Shown here: positions 25,467 through 33,086 of the stretch, one piece after another
Layout: every line of letters starts with the position of its first letter
Numbering within the stretch: position 1 is the stretch's first letter
The notes under the pieces: generated by a model
What the model was told of the DNA's origin: nothing
Databases searched by the model: none
What the model saw: the letters and a program-made list of their open reading frames with translations, nothing else
Made by a program: the position numbers and the translations under genes
Source of the DNA: Treponema sp.
GTDB lineage: Bacteria; Spirochaetota; Spirochaetia; Treponematales; Breznakiellaceae
NCBI GenBank assembly: GCA_009787775.1
Contig: WQSQ01000004.1
Span: forward strand, 1 to 59,525
Reading direction: 5' to 3'
DNA length: 59,525 nt

Positions 25467-25514
25467 CATCACAGGCATTTTACGAATTACACTGCTAACC
25501 ACAGTTGTCCTTAA

Positions 25515-25638
25515 CTATTACAGACTTGAATAATAGCCTATTACAGACTTGAATAATAGCCTATTACAGACTTGAATAGCAGTCTACTACAGACTTGAAT
25601 AATAGCTTATTACAGACTTGAATAATAGCCTATTAGAG
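25515..25638. repeat. tandem array of five 23-bp repeats plus a partial copy
   Basis: Units start CTATTACAGACTTG and lie at 25515-25537, 25538-25560, 25561-25583, 25584-25606 and 25607-25629, followed by a partial copy. Each unit ends in TAATAGC, so every junction forms the palindrome TAATAG-C-CTATTA. Units 3 and 4 differ at their junction (TAGCAG-T-CTACTA), where one A-T pair became G-C, which preserves pairing. There are no spacers, so it is not CRISPR. It lies about 90 bp upstream of the tRNA-Gly promoter. Confidence 0.9.
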
Positions 25639-25725
25639 TGATGAGATCTCCCGTCAAGGACAAGAAAAAGCTCAATTACCAACATGCAGCTGCATTGTTG
25701 ATATTTCCGGATACAACCCAGACTA

Positions 25726-25754
25726 TTGACAGAATTTTACTGTTTTGATAAGCT
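25726..25754 (+). promoter_or_regulatory. putative tRNA-Gly promoter
   Basis: TTGACA (25726-25731), a 17-bp spacer, then TAAGCT (25749-25754), ending 10 nt before the mature tRNA start. The -35 is perfect and the -10 weak. Confidence 0.55.
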
Positions 25755-25764
25755 TTTATAAGTT

Positions 25765-25836
25765 GCGGGAATAGCTCAGTGGTAGAGCGCGACCTTGCCA
25801 AGGTCGATGTCGCGGGTCCGACTCCCGTTTCCCGCT
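25765..25836 (+). tRNA. tRNA-Gly (anticodon GCC)
   Basis: A full cloverleaf can be folded by eye: acceptor GCGGGAA/TTCCCGC, D-arm GCTC-AGTGGTA-GAGC, anticodon stem CGACC/GGTCG with loop TTGCCAA, variable loop ATGTC, T-stem GCGGG/CCCGT, discriminator T. CCA is not encoded. The T-loop reads TCCGACT where nearly all tRNAs have TTCGANT, so position 55 (normally pseudouridine) is C. A promoter (25726) and a terminator hairpin (25862) flank the gene, so it looks expressed. Confidence 0.93.
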
Positions 25837-25861
25837 GAAGCGCCTTGTTTGAAAGTCTTAG

Positions 25862-25896
25862 AAGGCTGTAAATATTGCTTGTTTTTAGCCTTTTTT
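25862..25896 (+). terminator. terminator downstream of tRNA-Gly
   Basis: AAGGCT (25862-25867) pairs with AGCCTT (25887-25892), followed by further T residues. The stem is short and the loop 19 nt. It overlaps the stop codon of the 58-aa minus-strand ORF. Confidence 0.5.
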
Positions 25897-26061
25897 CGTT
25901 GGTATTTCCCTGTTTATATGTCTGTAAGCGTCATCTACGCTAACTAAGGGTTCATCTTCATATGACTTCCCTCCTTCAGCCGCTTTTTGATAAGTTGAGT
26001 AGGACCTCATCTTATCACCTTCTATCCTCCTCCATAATCCGTCAATCACTCTGATTTCCAT
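25885..26061 (-). CDS. small protein of unknown function (58 aa)
   Basis: A 58-codon ORF below the usual size cut-off. It has an excellent ribosome binding site, AGGAGG, 5 nt before its ATG. The product begins MEIRVIDGLWRRIEGDKM and is charged and soluble, with no Cys cluster or signal. I do not recognise a family. It fills what would otherwise be a 400-bp gap between tRNA-Gly and the nitroreductase and ends on the tRNA terminator hairpin. Support is from the ribosome binding site and clean reading frame only. Confidence 0.6.
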   Translation of the reverse strand: MEIRVIDGLWRRIEGDKMRSYSTYQKAAEGGKSYEDEPLVSVDDAYRHINREIPTKKG

Positions 26062-26168
26062 GCTATCCTCCTAGTATTTTATTAAGCACTAAGCACCTTA
26101 AGGGATTTTAATACAAAACACTGTTTTTTTCCAGCTAAATATTTATATAATTTAGGCTGTTCCAAATT

Positions 26169-26197
26169 TTCAGACTGAATGTTTGCGTTTTTATGAA
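26169..26197 (+). promoter_or_regulatory. putative nitroreductase promoter overlapping a repeated hairpin element
   Basis: TTCAGA (26169-26174), a 17-bp spacer, then TATGAA (26192-26197), giving a leader of about 27 nt. The same TTCAGA-17 layout occurs before recO at 7213. The spacer also folds as CAGAC-TGAAT-GTTTG followed by CGTTTTT, so it could be an attenuator instead of, or as well as, a promoter. Confidence 0.4.
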
Positions 26198-26230
26198 CAA
26201 GCTCAATTGTGATAAATAAGGAGTATTGCC

Positions 26231-26971
26231 ATGAATGAGATCATTAAGTCCCTTTTTTCGCGTAAATCCGTGCGTCAATATGAGACGAGGCCTGTAACGC
26301 CGGATGAAAAGAATCTTATCCTGCAGTCAGCGCTTCAGGCTCCCACGGCAGGAAACCAGAACCTTTATACCATTCTGGATATTACAGATGAAGATCTGAA
26401 GACAACCCTTTCAAAATACTGCGATAACCAGCCTTTTATTGCGAAAGCGCCGCTTGCTCTTATTTTTCTCGCTGACTGCCGCCGCTGGTTTGACAGTTAT
26501 CAGTTCGCAGGATTAACGCCGCGTCCGCCCGAAGAAGGCGATTTAATGATTTCAATAGCTGACGCTGTAATTGCCGCGCAGAACACGGTTGTAGCCGCCG
26601 AAGCGCTTGGGATCGGTTCATGTTATATAGGCGACATTCTGGAACAGGAAGAAAATGTGCGGAAAGTGCTCAGCCTTGATGAATATGTTTTTCCGGCGGC
26701 TTTTGTTGTATACGGATATCCTTCAAAAGCACAGATGGAACGGGAAAAACCTGCAAGACCTCCGCTCTCATGTATTGTGCAGGAAAACTGTTACCGCCGC
26801 ATGAATGAAAATGAGCATTTTGATATGTTTATAAAAAAGGGAAGCATCAAAGATAAGAATGAATTCAGGGAATATATCAGGGCTTTTTATGACAGAAAAT
26901 ATAACAGTGATTTTGCAAATGAAATGAACCGCTCTGCAAAGCGTTATCTTGAACAATTTAATATTTTATAA
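26231..26971 (+). CDS. nitroreductase family protein (FMN, NAD(P)H)
   Basis: 246 aa. The N-terminal FSRKSVRQYETRPVTPDEK and APTAGNQNLYT segments bind FMN phosphate, as in NfsA/FRP-type nitroreductases, and ALGIGSCYIGDI supplies the central motif. The C-terminal extension (about 190-246) is helical and charged. Likely reduces flavins, quinones or nitro compounds and may protect against oxidative stress. Ribosome binding site AAGGAG lies 7 nt upstream. It is probably monocistronic; the following 250 bp are AT-rich and empty. Confidence 0.88.
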   Translation: MNEIIKSLFSRKSVRQYETRPVTPDEKNLILQSALQAPTAGNQNLYTILDITDEDLKTTLSKYCDNQPFIAKAPLALIFLADCRRWFDSYQFAGLTPRPPEEGDLMISIADAVIAAQNTVVAAEALGIGSCYIGDILEQEENVRKVLSLDEYVFPAAFVVYGYPSKAQMEREKPARPPLSCIVQENCYRRMNENEHFDMFIKKGSIKDKNEFREYIRAFYDRKYNSDFANEMNRSAKRYLEQFNIL

Positions 26972-27222
26972 GTCAGCCTTATTTAAATAATAATATTCAA
27001 TTTATATATATAAATAGTCATATCTATAATTTATTCTTGTTTTCCAATAATAAACCAAAAAACGCCTGAAATTTGCCTTAATATCCCCTAATTTGGCAGT
27101 TAAAAAACAGTCAAAAACAGCCAACTCACCTAATTTGGTGATTTGCCTAAATATTTTCCGGAGCATATATTTTTCATAAAAGCGTATCGTGAATACGCTA
27201 ATCAATTTTAGGAGGTATACTT

Positions 27223-27702
27223 ATGAAAAAGTGTACAACATTTATTATCTGCTGTTTAGTCATATCAGCAGTAAGCGTTTTTGCCCAGGGAGGATTTACC
27301 GGGCAGCAGGTAATTCCCGGACAGCAAATTATTCCGGGGCAGCAAATCATACCAGGGCAGATTATTCCCGGACAGCAGATTGTTCCAGGGCAAATTATTC
27401 CCGGGCAATACGGTTATGGGTTACAGGCTGTTCCTGCAGTTCAAGCATGGACATATTATCATAAAACACCAATCGTAATACAGGGAAATATTGTCCAGTT
27501 TTACGGAGGAAAAGATCTTTATATTTTCCGTGATTCTTCAGGCGATGTTCTTGTCAAAATAGGCAATAAAGAATTGCAAACCTTATGGTATCAGGGGATA
27601 AGTATTGCCGCAACAGATGCTGTAGAAATCTACGGGGAAGTTCATTGGCCGAAGAATAGCAGGATGCCGGAAGTCCATGCAAGATATATCAGGAAACTAT
27701 GA
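27223..27702 (+). CDS. secreted BOF (bacterial OB-fold, YgiW/YdeI-like) protein with PGQ repeats
   Basis: 159 aa. Signal peptide 1-22 (ending VFAQ), then a low-complexity stretch (about 24-62) of PGQQII/PGQII repeats, then one BOF domain (about 78-159; VIQGNIVQFYGGKDLYIFRDS, VEIYGEV). BOF domains are small periplasmic OB folds thought to bind cationic or small ligands; the ligand here is unknown. Ribosome binding site TAGGAGG. The Gln/Pro repeats may act as a spacer or surface linker. The next gene encodes two more BOF domains. Confidence 0.78.
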   Translation: MKKCTTFIICCLVISAVSVFAQGGFTGQQVIPGQQIIPGQQIIPGQIIPGQQIVPGQIIPGQYGYGLQAVPAVQAWTYYHKTPIVIQGNIVQFYGGKDLYIFRDSSGDVLVKIGNKELQTLWYQGISIAATDAVEIYGEVHWPKNSRMPEVHARYIRKL

Positions 27703-27769
27703 TATATTTAACGGAGAACTTGTTTGGGCGCAAGTCCAAACAGGGTTCTCTTATTCGAGAGGTATTTTT

Positions 27770-28438
27770 ATGGGTAAACATATTTTTAGCTTACTGTTTC
27801 TGCTGTTAGCTGTTGTTGTCTACGGGCAGGGTTTTACAGGTCCCGGCTCTGAAGGGCAGATTGTAATGATGAGCCGGATTATTACAGTAAATGAAGCGAG
27901 AAACCTGCCCAATGATTCGTGGGTAGTTTTAACAGGAAATATTATAAATATGCTGCCTGGAGGCAGACAATATACTTTCCGTGACACAACAGGCGATATT
28001 GCCCTTGATATCGGGCCGAAGGAATGGCGGGGGCTTTCTGTTGACGCATCTGACAAGGTTGAAATTTACGGAGAAGTAAAGATTAACCGCGGACAGGTTC
28101 ATATTAAAGTTCATGCCATAACCGGAACAGGAAGGCAGAATAACAGAGCGGGGCAGGCTGTAACCATAACCTATCCAATCACAATTATAGAAGCCATGAA
28201 TCTTCCTCATGAATCATTTGTGGTATTAACAGGAAACATTATAAATAAACAGCCGGACGGCAAGAATAACTATACTTTCAGCGACGCGACAGGGGAAATA
28301 ACTGTCGATATCGGCACTAAAGAGTGGCGGGGACTGTCTGTCGGCATATTTGACAGGGTTGAAATATACGGAGAGGTAAAAATAAGCCGCTCACAAATTC
28401 ATATAAAAGTACATGCCATAGCAAGGGCGGAGGTTTAG
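27770..28438 (+). CDS. secreted protein with two tandem BOF (OB-fold) domains
   Basis: 222 aa. The start is set at 27770, where GAGAGG precedes the ATG and a signal peptide begins (MGKHIFSLLFLLLAVVVYG). A longer in-frame reading from 27677 would overlap the previous gene and bury the signal. Two near-identical BOF domains (about 50-117 and 150-217) share TGNIIN, DIG-K-EWRGLSV and EIYGEVK. They arose by internal duplication of about 240 bp (27880-28120 and 28178-28420). Function unknown; exported. The stop overlaps the ribosome-binding region of the LuxR gene. Confidence 0.78.
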   Translation: MGKHIFSLLFLLLAVVVYGQGFTGPGSEGQIVMMSRIITVNEARNLPNDSWVVLTGNIINMLPGGRQYTFRDTTGDIALDIGPKEWRGLSVDASDKVEIYGEVKINRGQVHIKVHAITGTGRQNNRAGQAVTITYPITIIEAMNLPHESFVVLTGNIINKQPDGKNNYTFSDATGEITVDIGTKEWRGLSVGIFDRVEIYGEVKISRSQIHIKVHAIARAEV

Positions 28439-28442
28439 GGTT

Positions 28443-29870
28443 TTGCATAACAAAGCAGGCATAATAATAAAAAACCTTTTTCAAACTCGGGATGAACTGT
28501 CATTTCGCAACATCAGGACTGCTCTATGGCCTGTCGTGCTGGTTTTTCCGGTTTCCGTTATAATGGGAAACCTGCGGTATTACGGCCATAGCATAGCGCT
28601 GGGAGGTTTTGCAACTAACGAGCTGATGTTTTTTATTTTGGGCTTAAGCTGGCTCATACTCAGCTTTACGCCAAAGCATCTGATAATTCCTGTGCTTAAA
28701 ATTTCTGTAATTGTTTCCGCTGTTCTTATGACATCATTGTTTTTTATGCCGATGGGCTTTTTTCAATTCACGCTTTATATGGCTTTTAAATTTTTCAGCG
28801 GTCTTTGCGCCGCATGCGCTTTTTATCTGTTCTGCTTTGTTTTAAACAATGTTGAGCGTCTTGCGGGCATGGCTGTTATCCAGCTGTACTACGGATTTTA
28901 TTATACCGTATGGAATATACTTCCGTATTTTCATACATCGGGAAATTCATGGACAGAAGCCGCTTTTATGGCGCTGCTTGTTGTAATTGTATTCTTGGGA
29001 CGCAAGCCTGTAACAAGTGAAACGAACACGGACAGCGACGGCAAAGGTTCGGGAGTATTCCTTGTATTCGGTCTTGATATTGTTCATTACATGATAATGT
29101 GCATGAGCAATTATATTGAGTGGGCGCAAAGCAGCGTTTCCAGCTTTGCATTTGGGATTGGAACCGCAATAGCCATCAGCATTGTATTAATCATGCAATT
29201 ATTGAAAGGACGCAGCGCATTGTACATATGGCTTATGTTTCTTGTCTTTACATTACTGGGTTTAGGCGCTCTTTTGCTTAACACACCTGCCGCAGTCACA
29301 TCCGGTTCATTTATTTACGGGCTGGGTGACAGCCTGGGTTATATAATAATCTGTTATATGTGCGCGGGAGCAATTAAAAGAAGCAAGTCTCTGCGAATGT
29401 TCAGATTTTATTGTTTTGTTTTTTTTATTCAATATTTTTTAATTTCCTGTATCTTTTCATTTTACTTTAATTATTTTGACGAGCCCAACAAATTTCTTGC
29501 TTTCGCGGTTGTATTGATTCTGGTCAGTTTATGCCTGTTATTCATGCCGTTTATTCAAAAAAGATTGTTTGACGCGGACTGGACAGACGGACTATACCTT
29601 CGCGATATGGAAGGGTTTACAAAACCGCTTGAAGAAACAGAAGCAATTAACTCAAGGGAAAAATTAAATTTAACGCCGAGAGAACAGGAAATTTTTACCA
29701 TGCTGCTTAAAGGCACATCACCCAAAGAAATTGCTTATACACTGAAAATCAGTTATGAAACAGTTCATCATCATCAAAAAAATATGTACAGAAAATTGGG
29801 TATTCAAAGCATACAGGAACTTTTTGCCAAATATAGCAAAGCGGCTTTTTTACAAATACCGGGCAATTAA
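28443..29870 (+). CDS. polytopic membrane protein with C-terminal LuxR-type HTH
   Basis: 475 aa. Residues about 20-390 contain around ten hydrophobic helices, with no ABC or kinase motif. A cytoplasmic LuxR/GerE HTH follows (about 412-470): LTPREQEIFTMLLKGTSPKEIA and SYETVHHHQKNMYRKLGI. It probably senses a membrane or external signal and regulates transcription from the membrane, a type common in Eggerthella-like Actinobacteria and some treponemes. TTG start with GGAGG about 10 nt upstream, inside the end of the BOF gene, so translation is coupled. It is likely the regulator of the surrounding block. Confidence 0.8.
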   Translation: MHNKAGIIIKNLFQTRDELSFRNIRTALWPVVLVFPVSVIMGNLRYYGHSIALGGFATNELMFFILGLSWLILSFTPKHLIIPVLKISVIVSAVLMTSLFFMPMGFFQFTLYMAFKFFSGLCAACAFYLFCFVLNNVERLAGMAVIQLYYGFYYTVWNILPYFHTSGNSWTEAAFMALLVVIVFLGRKPVTSETNTDSDGKGSGVFLVFGLDIVHYMIMCMSNYIEWAQSSVSSFAFGIGTAIAISIVLIMQLLKGRSALYIWLMFLVFTLLGLGALLLNTPAAVTSGSFIYGLGDSLGYIIICYMCAGAIKRSKSLRMFRFYCFVFFIQYFLISCIFSFYFNYFDEPNKFLAFAVVLILVSLCLLFMPFIQKRLFDADWTDGLYLRDMEGFTKPLEETEAINSREKLNLTPREQEIFTMLLKGTSPKEIAYTLKISYETVHHHQKNMYRKLGIQSIQELFAKYSKAAFLQIPGN

Positions 29871-29888
29871 CGCCAAAGGAAGTCTGCG

Positions 29889-31160
29889 ATGAAACGATTT
29901 TTTGGAATTATTCTTTCTATTCTAATTATTTACATAACCGGATGTACCGGCACAAAAACAGAGACTGCTAATTATGAATACACCACTATACGCCGGGGTA
30001 ATCTTGAACGCACGGTTACATCCAGCGGCACGATCAATCCGGTTGCGACAGTTAAGGTATTGTCACAAATGAGCGGCAAGGTCGAAAAAGTACATGTCAA
30101 TGATAACGATATTGTTAGTGCAGGAGATATATTAGCGGAATTGAACACCGATGTACTGCGGCTCAGGCAGAGTCAGCAGCTTGCCGCAGTCAGGAGATCG
30201 CGGGCAAATTATGAACTGCAGCTGATGACTTACCGCACACAGGAATCTCTTTTGGAGAAAAATTTGATTTCCGAATTTGAATACAGAACCAGCCTGAATA
30301 CGCTGGAAAATCTGGCAGCAGAGCTTGAGGTTGCACAAACAAATTTGATGGTAATAGAAACCGAGATAAATCAGTACGCTTATATTGTTTCGCCTATTAA
30401 CGGCATTGTGCTTAGCCGTCACATTAATGCCGGAGATATAATAGTGGACTCTTCCAGTAATAATTCAACAAATCTTTTTACCCTTGCGGAGAACCTGAGT
30501 GAAATGCAAATTACAGCTTCTGTGGGAGAACTTGACGTTGTTTCAATTAATAGGGGACAGGCAGTACGCTTTACATTGGAAAGTCTGCCCGGCCGCAGGT
30601 TTACAGGAACGGTGGAAAATATCGGAATGATTCCCGTTGTATCAAGTAATGTGGTTAATTATACCGTTAAAATCGCTGTTGAAAATCATGACGGCGTATT
30701 GTATCCGGGAATGACATGCGCTGTAAATTTCGTTGTTCAGCAAAGCGAAAATGTTCTTGTTGTCGCCAACGCGGCATTGCGTTATCAGCCGTCAGGTTTA
30801 AGCTCGGATCAAATTGAAGAAATGGAATTTATCGCAAGCCTTGCGAACATGGATGAAGAGCAGCAGCAAACCGCGATAGAAGCGCGTATACAGACGCTCT
30901 CGGACAGAGGCGCTTCACAGAGTTCAAGTTCCGGCTTAGCCGGACTTTTAACAGGAGCACGCTCAAGACCTGCGCCTTTACCACCGTCAGGCGGTGGAAC
31001 GCGCGCAGCCATTGTCTACCGCAATATCTGGTACATGAACGACGAAGGCAAACTTGAAGTAATACAGGTGCAGACCGGTATCAGTACAAGTTCTCAAACA
31101 GAGATCATATCAACTCTCGATCTGGAAGGCAAACAGGTAATTTCGAGAGAGAGGCTTTAA
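29889..31160 (+). CDS. MacA-like periplasmic adaptor lipoprotein (HlyD/RND family)
   Basis: 423 aa. Lipobox ITGC (C19) predicts anchoring to a lipid bilayer. Beta-barrel and lipoyl parts are visible (TIRRGNLERTVTSSGTINPV; YIVSPINGIVLSRHINAGDIIV), separated by a coiled-coil hairpin (about 95-155). An Ala/Gln/Ser-rich insertion lies at about 300-370. It links an inner-membrane MacB-type permease to an outer-membrane channel. The permease gene follows at 0 bp. Ribosome binding site AAAGGAAG. Confidence 0.85.
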   Translation: MKRFFGIILSILIIYITGCTGTKTETANYEYTTIRRGNLERTVTSSGTINPVATVKVLSQMSGKVEKVHVNDNDIVSAGDILAELNTDVLRLRQSQQLAAVRRSRANYELQLMTYRTQESLLEKNLISEFEYRTSLNTLENLAAELEVAQTNLMVIETEINQYAYIVSPINGIVLSRHINAGDIIVDSSSNNSTNLFTLAENLSEMQITASVGELDVVSINRGQAVRFTLESLPGRRFTGTVENIGMIPVVSSNVVNYTVKIAVENHDGVLYPGMTCAVNFVVQQSENVLVVANAALRYQPSGLSSDQIEEMEFIASLANMDEEQQQTAIEARIQTLSDRGASQSSSSGLAGLLTGARSRPAPLPPSGGGTRAAIVYRNIWYMNDEGKLEVIQVQTGISTSSQTEIISTLDLEGKQVISRERL

Positions 31161-32375
31161 ATGAATATATTCCAGCAAATACTCAACTGCTTTCGTTCAA
31201 TCCTTCGCAACAGGATGCGAAGCCTTCTGACTTCATTGGGCATTATTATCGGCGTAGGGTCAGTAATCGTTATGGTCGCAATGGGAGAAGGCTCCCAGCG
31301 CGCCATTCAGGATAGAATCAGCGCTATGGGGACTAACTTGCTGCAGATTAACCATAGGCCGCCGGCCCGCAACGCGCAGTCTACATATACCCGAAGAAGT
31401 TCCTTCAGCAAAGAAGACATTGATAAACTGAAAGAGGAAGCGACATACGCGTCGGCGGTTTCCGGCGTTGTCCAGAGTGAAATCACACTGATTGGAGGAG
31501 AAGGAAGCGCCCGTGTCAGGCTGCAGGGCGTGCAGCCGGATTTCCTTATTGCACGTAACATGGCTGTCGATTCAGGTTATTTCTTTAACGATGATGATTT
31601 GGAAGCCCGCAGTACAGTGGCGGTCCTTGGCCGCACTACTGCGAAAAATCTATTTAGCGACGATGAGAAAGCCATTTCACAGCAGGTGCGGATCGGAAAT
31701 GTTTATTTTACTGTCATCGGTCTTTTGGAAACAAGAGGGACTGATATAGACGGAAGAGATATAGACGACATAGTCCTTATTCCGATGGACACCGCAATGA
31801 CCCGAATTAACAATTCGCCGTTTGCCAACCACATTGTAGTAAGCGTAATTAGAAATGAATTCATGGAAGCTGCGCAAAGAGAGATTGAACTTCTTCTCCG
31901 CGAATCCCGTCAAATTCCTGACGGAATAAACTCCGATTTCGCGGTCACGAATCAGACCAACACAATTAATACAGCCTCTGAAACTTCAAGAATCCTGACA
32001 GGGCTTCTTACCGCAATTGCCGCAATTTCTCTGCTTGTAGGCGGCATTGGCATCATGAACATTATGCTTGTTTCTGTTACAGAGCGCACCCGCGAAATAG
32101 GCATCAGAATGGCGGTGGGAGCGCGCAGAAGCGATGTTCTTTTTCAATTTCTCACTGAGTCTGTAATATTAAGCCTTATAGGCGGCGTTATCGGAATCGG
32201 TTTTGCTTTTCTCGCGTGCAGAGTGTTGTACGACATTGGAATACCTACGTTAATAAATCCGCTGATTGTAGCAGTTTCAGCGCTTTTCGCCGCTCTTGTC
32301 GGGGTTATTTTCGGATTTTATCCGGCGCTGAAAGCGGCGAGACTCTATCCGATTGAAGCGTTAAGGTACGAGTGA
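31161..32375 (+). CDS. MacB-like ABC permease (FtsX domain, no ATPase part)
   Basis: 404 aa. An N-terminal transmembrane helix (about 20-42), a large periplasmic MacB_PCD domain (about 45-235) and three C-terminal helices around the FtsX motif SVTERTREIGIRMAVGARR. E. coli MacB has the ATPase fused at the N-terminus; here it is absent and no separate ATPase gene lies beside it. An ATPase encoded elsewhere must power it, or it is a regulator-like partner. Starts immediately after the adaptor stop codon and ends 2 bp before the convergent mntP. Confidence 0.85.
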   Translation: MNIFQQILNCFRSILRNRMRSLLTSLGIIIGVGSVIVMVAMGEGSQRAIQDRISAMGTNLLQINHRPPARNAQSTYTRRSSFSKEDIDKLKEEATYASAVSGVVQSEITLIGGEGSARVRLQGVQPDFLIARNMAVDSGYFFNDDDLEARSTVAVLGRTTAKNLFSDDEKAISQQVRIGNVYFTVIGLLETRGTDIDGRDIDDIVLIPMDTAMTRINNSPFANHIVVSVIRNEFMEAAQREIELLLRESRQIPDGINSDFAVTNQTNTINTASETSRILTGLLTAIAAISLLVGGIGIMNIMLVSVTERTREIGIRMAVGARRSDVLFQFLTESVILSLIGGVIGIGFAFLACRVLYDIGIPTLINPLIVAVSALFAALVGVIFGFYPALKAARLYPIEALRYE

Positions 32376-32377
32376 AA

Positions 32378-32938
32378 TCACATAAAAAATAAATGTTCAA
32401 TTAAGATTTTTACTCCGAGCAAAATAAGAACAGCGCCTCCTATAAACTCAGCTTTGCTTTTAAATTTCATCCCGAACAGGTTCCCTATTTTTACGCCTCC
32501 TATCGAGATAAAAAAGGTAGTTAAGCCAATTATTAATATAGAAACGAAAATATTAACCTGAAAAAAAGCAAATGTAATTCCGACAGCCAACGCGTCGATA
32601 CTGGTCGCTATTGCCAACAGAAGCATTTTTGTTAGTTGAAATGAAGCCGGCTCCCTGGCGTCTTCTTTGGAAAAACTGTCTTTTATCATATTCGCGCCGA
32701 TTAAACAAAGAAGCAGGAAAGCTACCCAGTGATCAAACTCGTTTATTTTACCGGCGAATAAAGAACCTGCGAAATGGCCAATAAACGGCATTAACGCCTG
32801 AAAAAAACCGAAAAAAATACCGGGAATTAGGTACTCAATGAGTTTTGGGGTTTTTACGCTTAAACCTAAAGTTATTGAAACAGCGAACGCGTCCATTGAC
32901 AGTCCGACAGCGATAATAATTATTTCTAAATAACCCAT
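32378..32938 (-). CDS. mntP: manganese efflux pump MntP
   Basis: 186 aa, six hydrophobic helices. The two inverted repeats of MntP carry their acidic residues: SMDAFAVSITLGL (about 15-27) and TSIDALAVGITFAFF. The protein exports Mn2+ across the inner membrane. No Shine-Dalgarno is seen; TATGAT ends 6 nt before the ATG, consistent with a leaderless transcript. I see no yybP-ykoY manganese riboswitch upstream, only the triple hairpin at 32967-33084. Confidence 0.9.
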   Translation of the reverse strand: MGYLEIIIIAVGLSMDAFAVSITLGLSVKTPKLIEYLIPGIFFGFFQALMPFIGHFAGSLFAGKINEFDHWVAFLLLCLIGANMIKDSFSKEDAREPASFQLTKMLLLAIATSIDALAVGITFAFFQVNIFVSILIIGLTTFFISIGGVKIGNLFGMKFKSKAEFIGGAVLILLGVKILIEHLFFM

Positions 32939-32966
32939 ACGCTAATCATACCCCATTTTTTATTAG

Positions 32967-33084
32967 AGTTGTTCGATAACTTCAGTTTATCGAACAACTA
33001 CCTTATAAAAATGGCATTTTGCAGGGCTTTAGCCCGAAAAATGCAGAGACTTGTGAGACAACTTACCGAGTTGTCGAACAAGTC
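32967..33084. repeat. three consecutive hairpins between mntP and the two-HPD gene
   Basis: Hairpin 1: 13-bp perfect stem, AGTTGTTCGATAA (32967-32979) with 32987-32999. Hairpin 2: GCATTTT and GGGCT/AGCCC (33014-33044). Hairpin 3: 14 bp in two blocks, GACTTGT and GACAACT (33048-33063) with 33069-33084. Arms share the theme GTTGTTCGA. This looks like a cluster of REP-like palindromic units or a bidirectional terminator, lying at the 3' end of the gene that starts at 33611 and upstream of mntP. Confidence 0.6.
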
Positions 33085-33086
33085 CA

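Noticed and set aside
27002-27205. 67-codon minus-strand frame after the nitroreductase
   Set aside because: TTG start without ribosome binding site in AT-rich intergenic DNA.
27189-27464. 91-codon frame rich in repeated Ser-Arg-Ala-Asn
   Set aside because: It is an out-of-frame shadow of the PGQ repeats in the BOF gene.
32939-33086. yybP-ykoY manganese riboswitch upstream of mntP
   Set aside because: None of the conserved loop sequences are visible; only palindromic hairpins occur.
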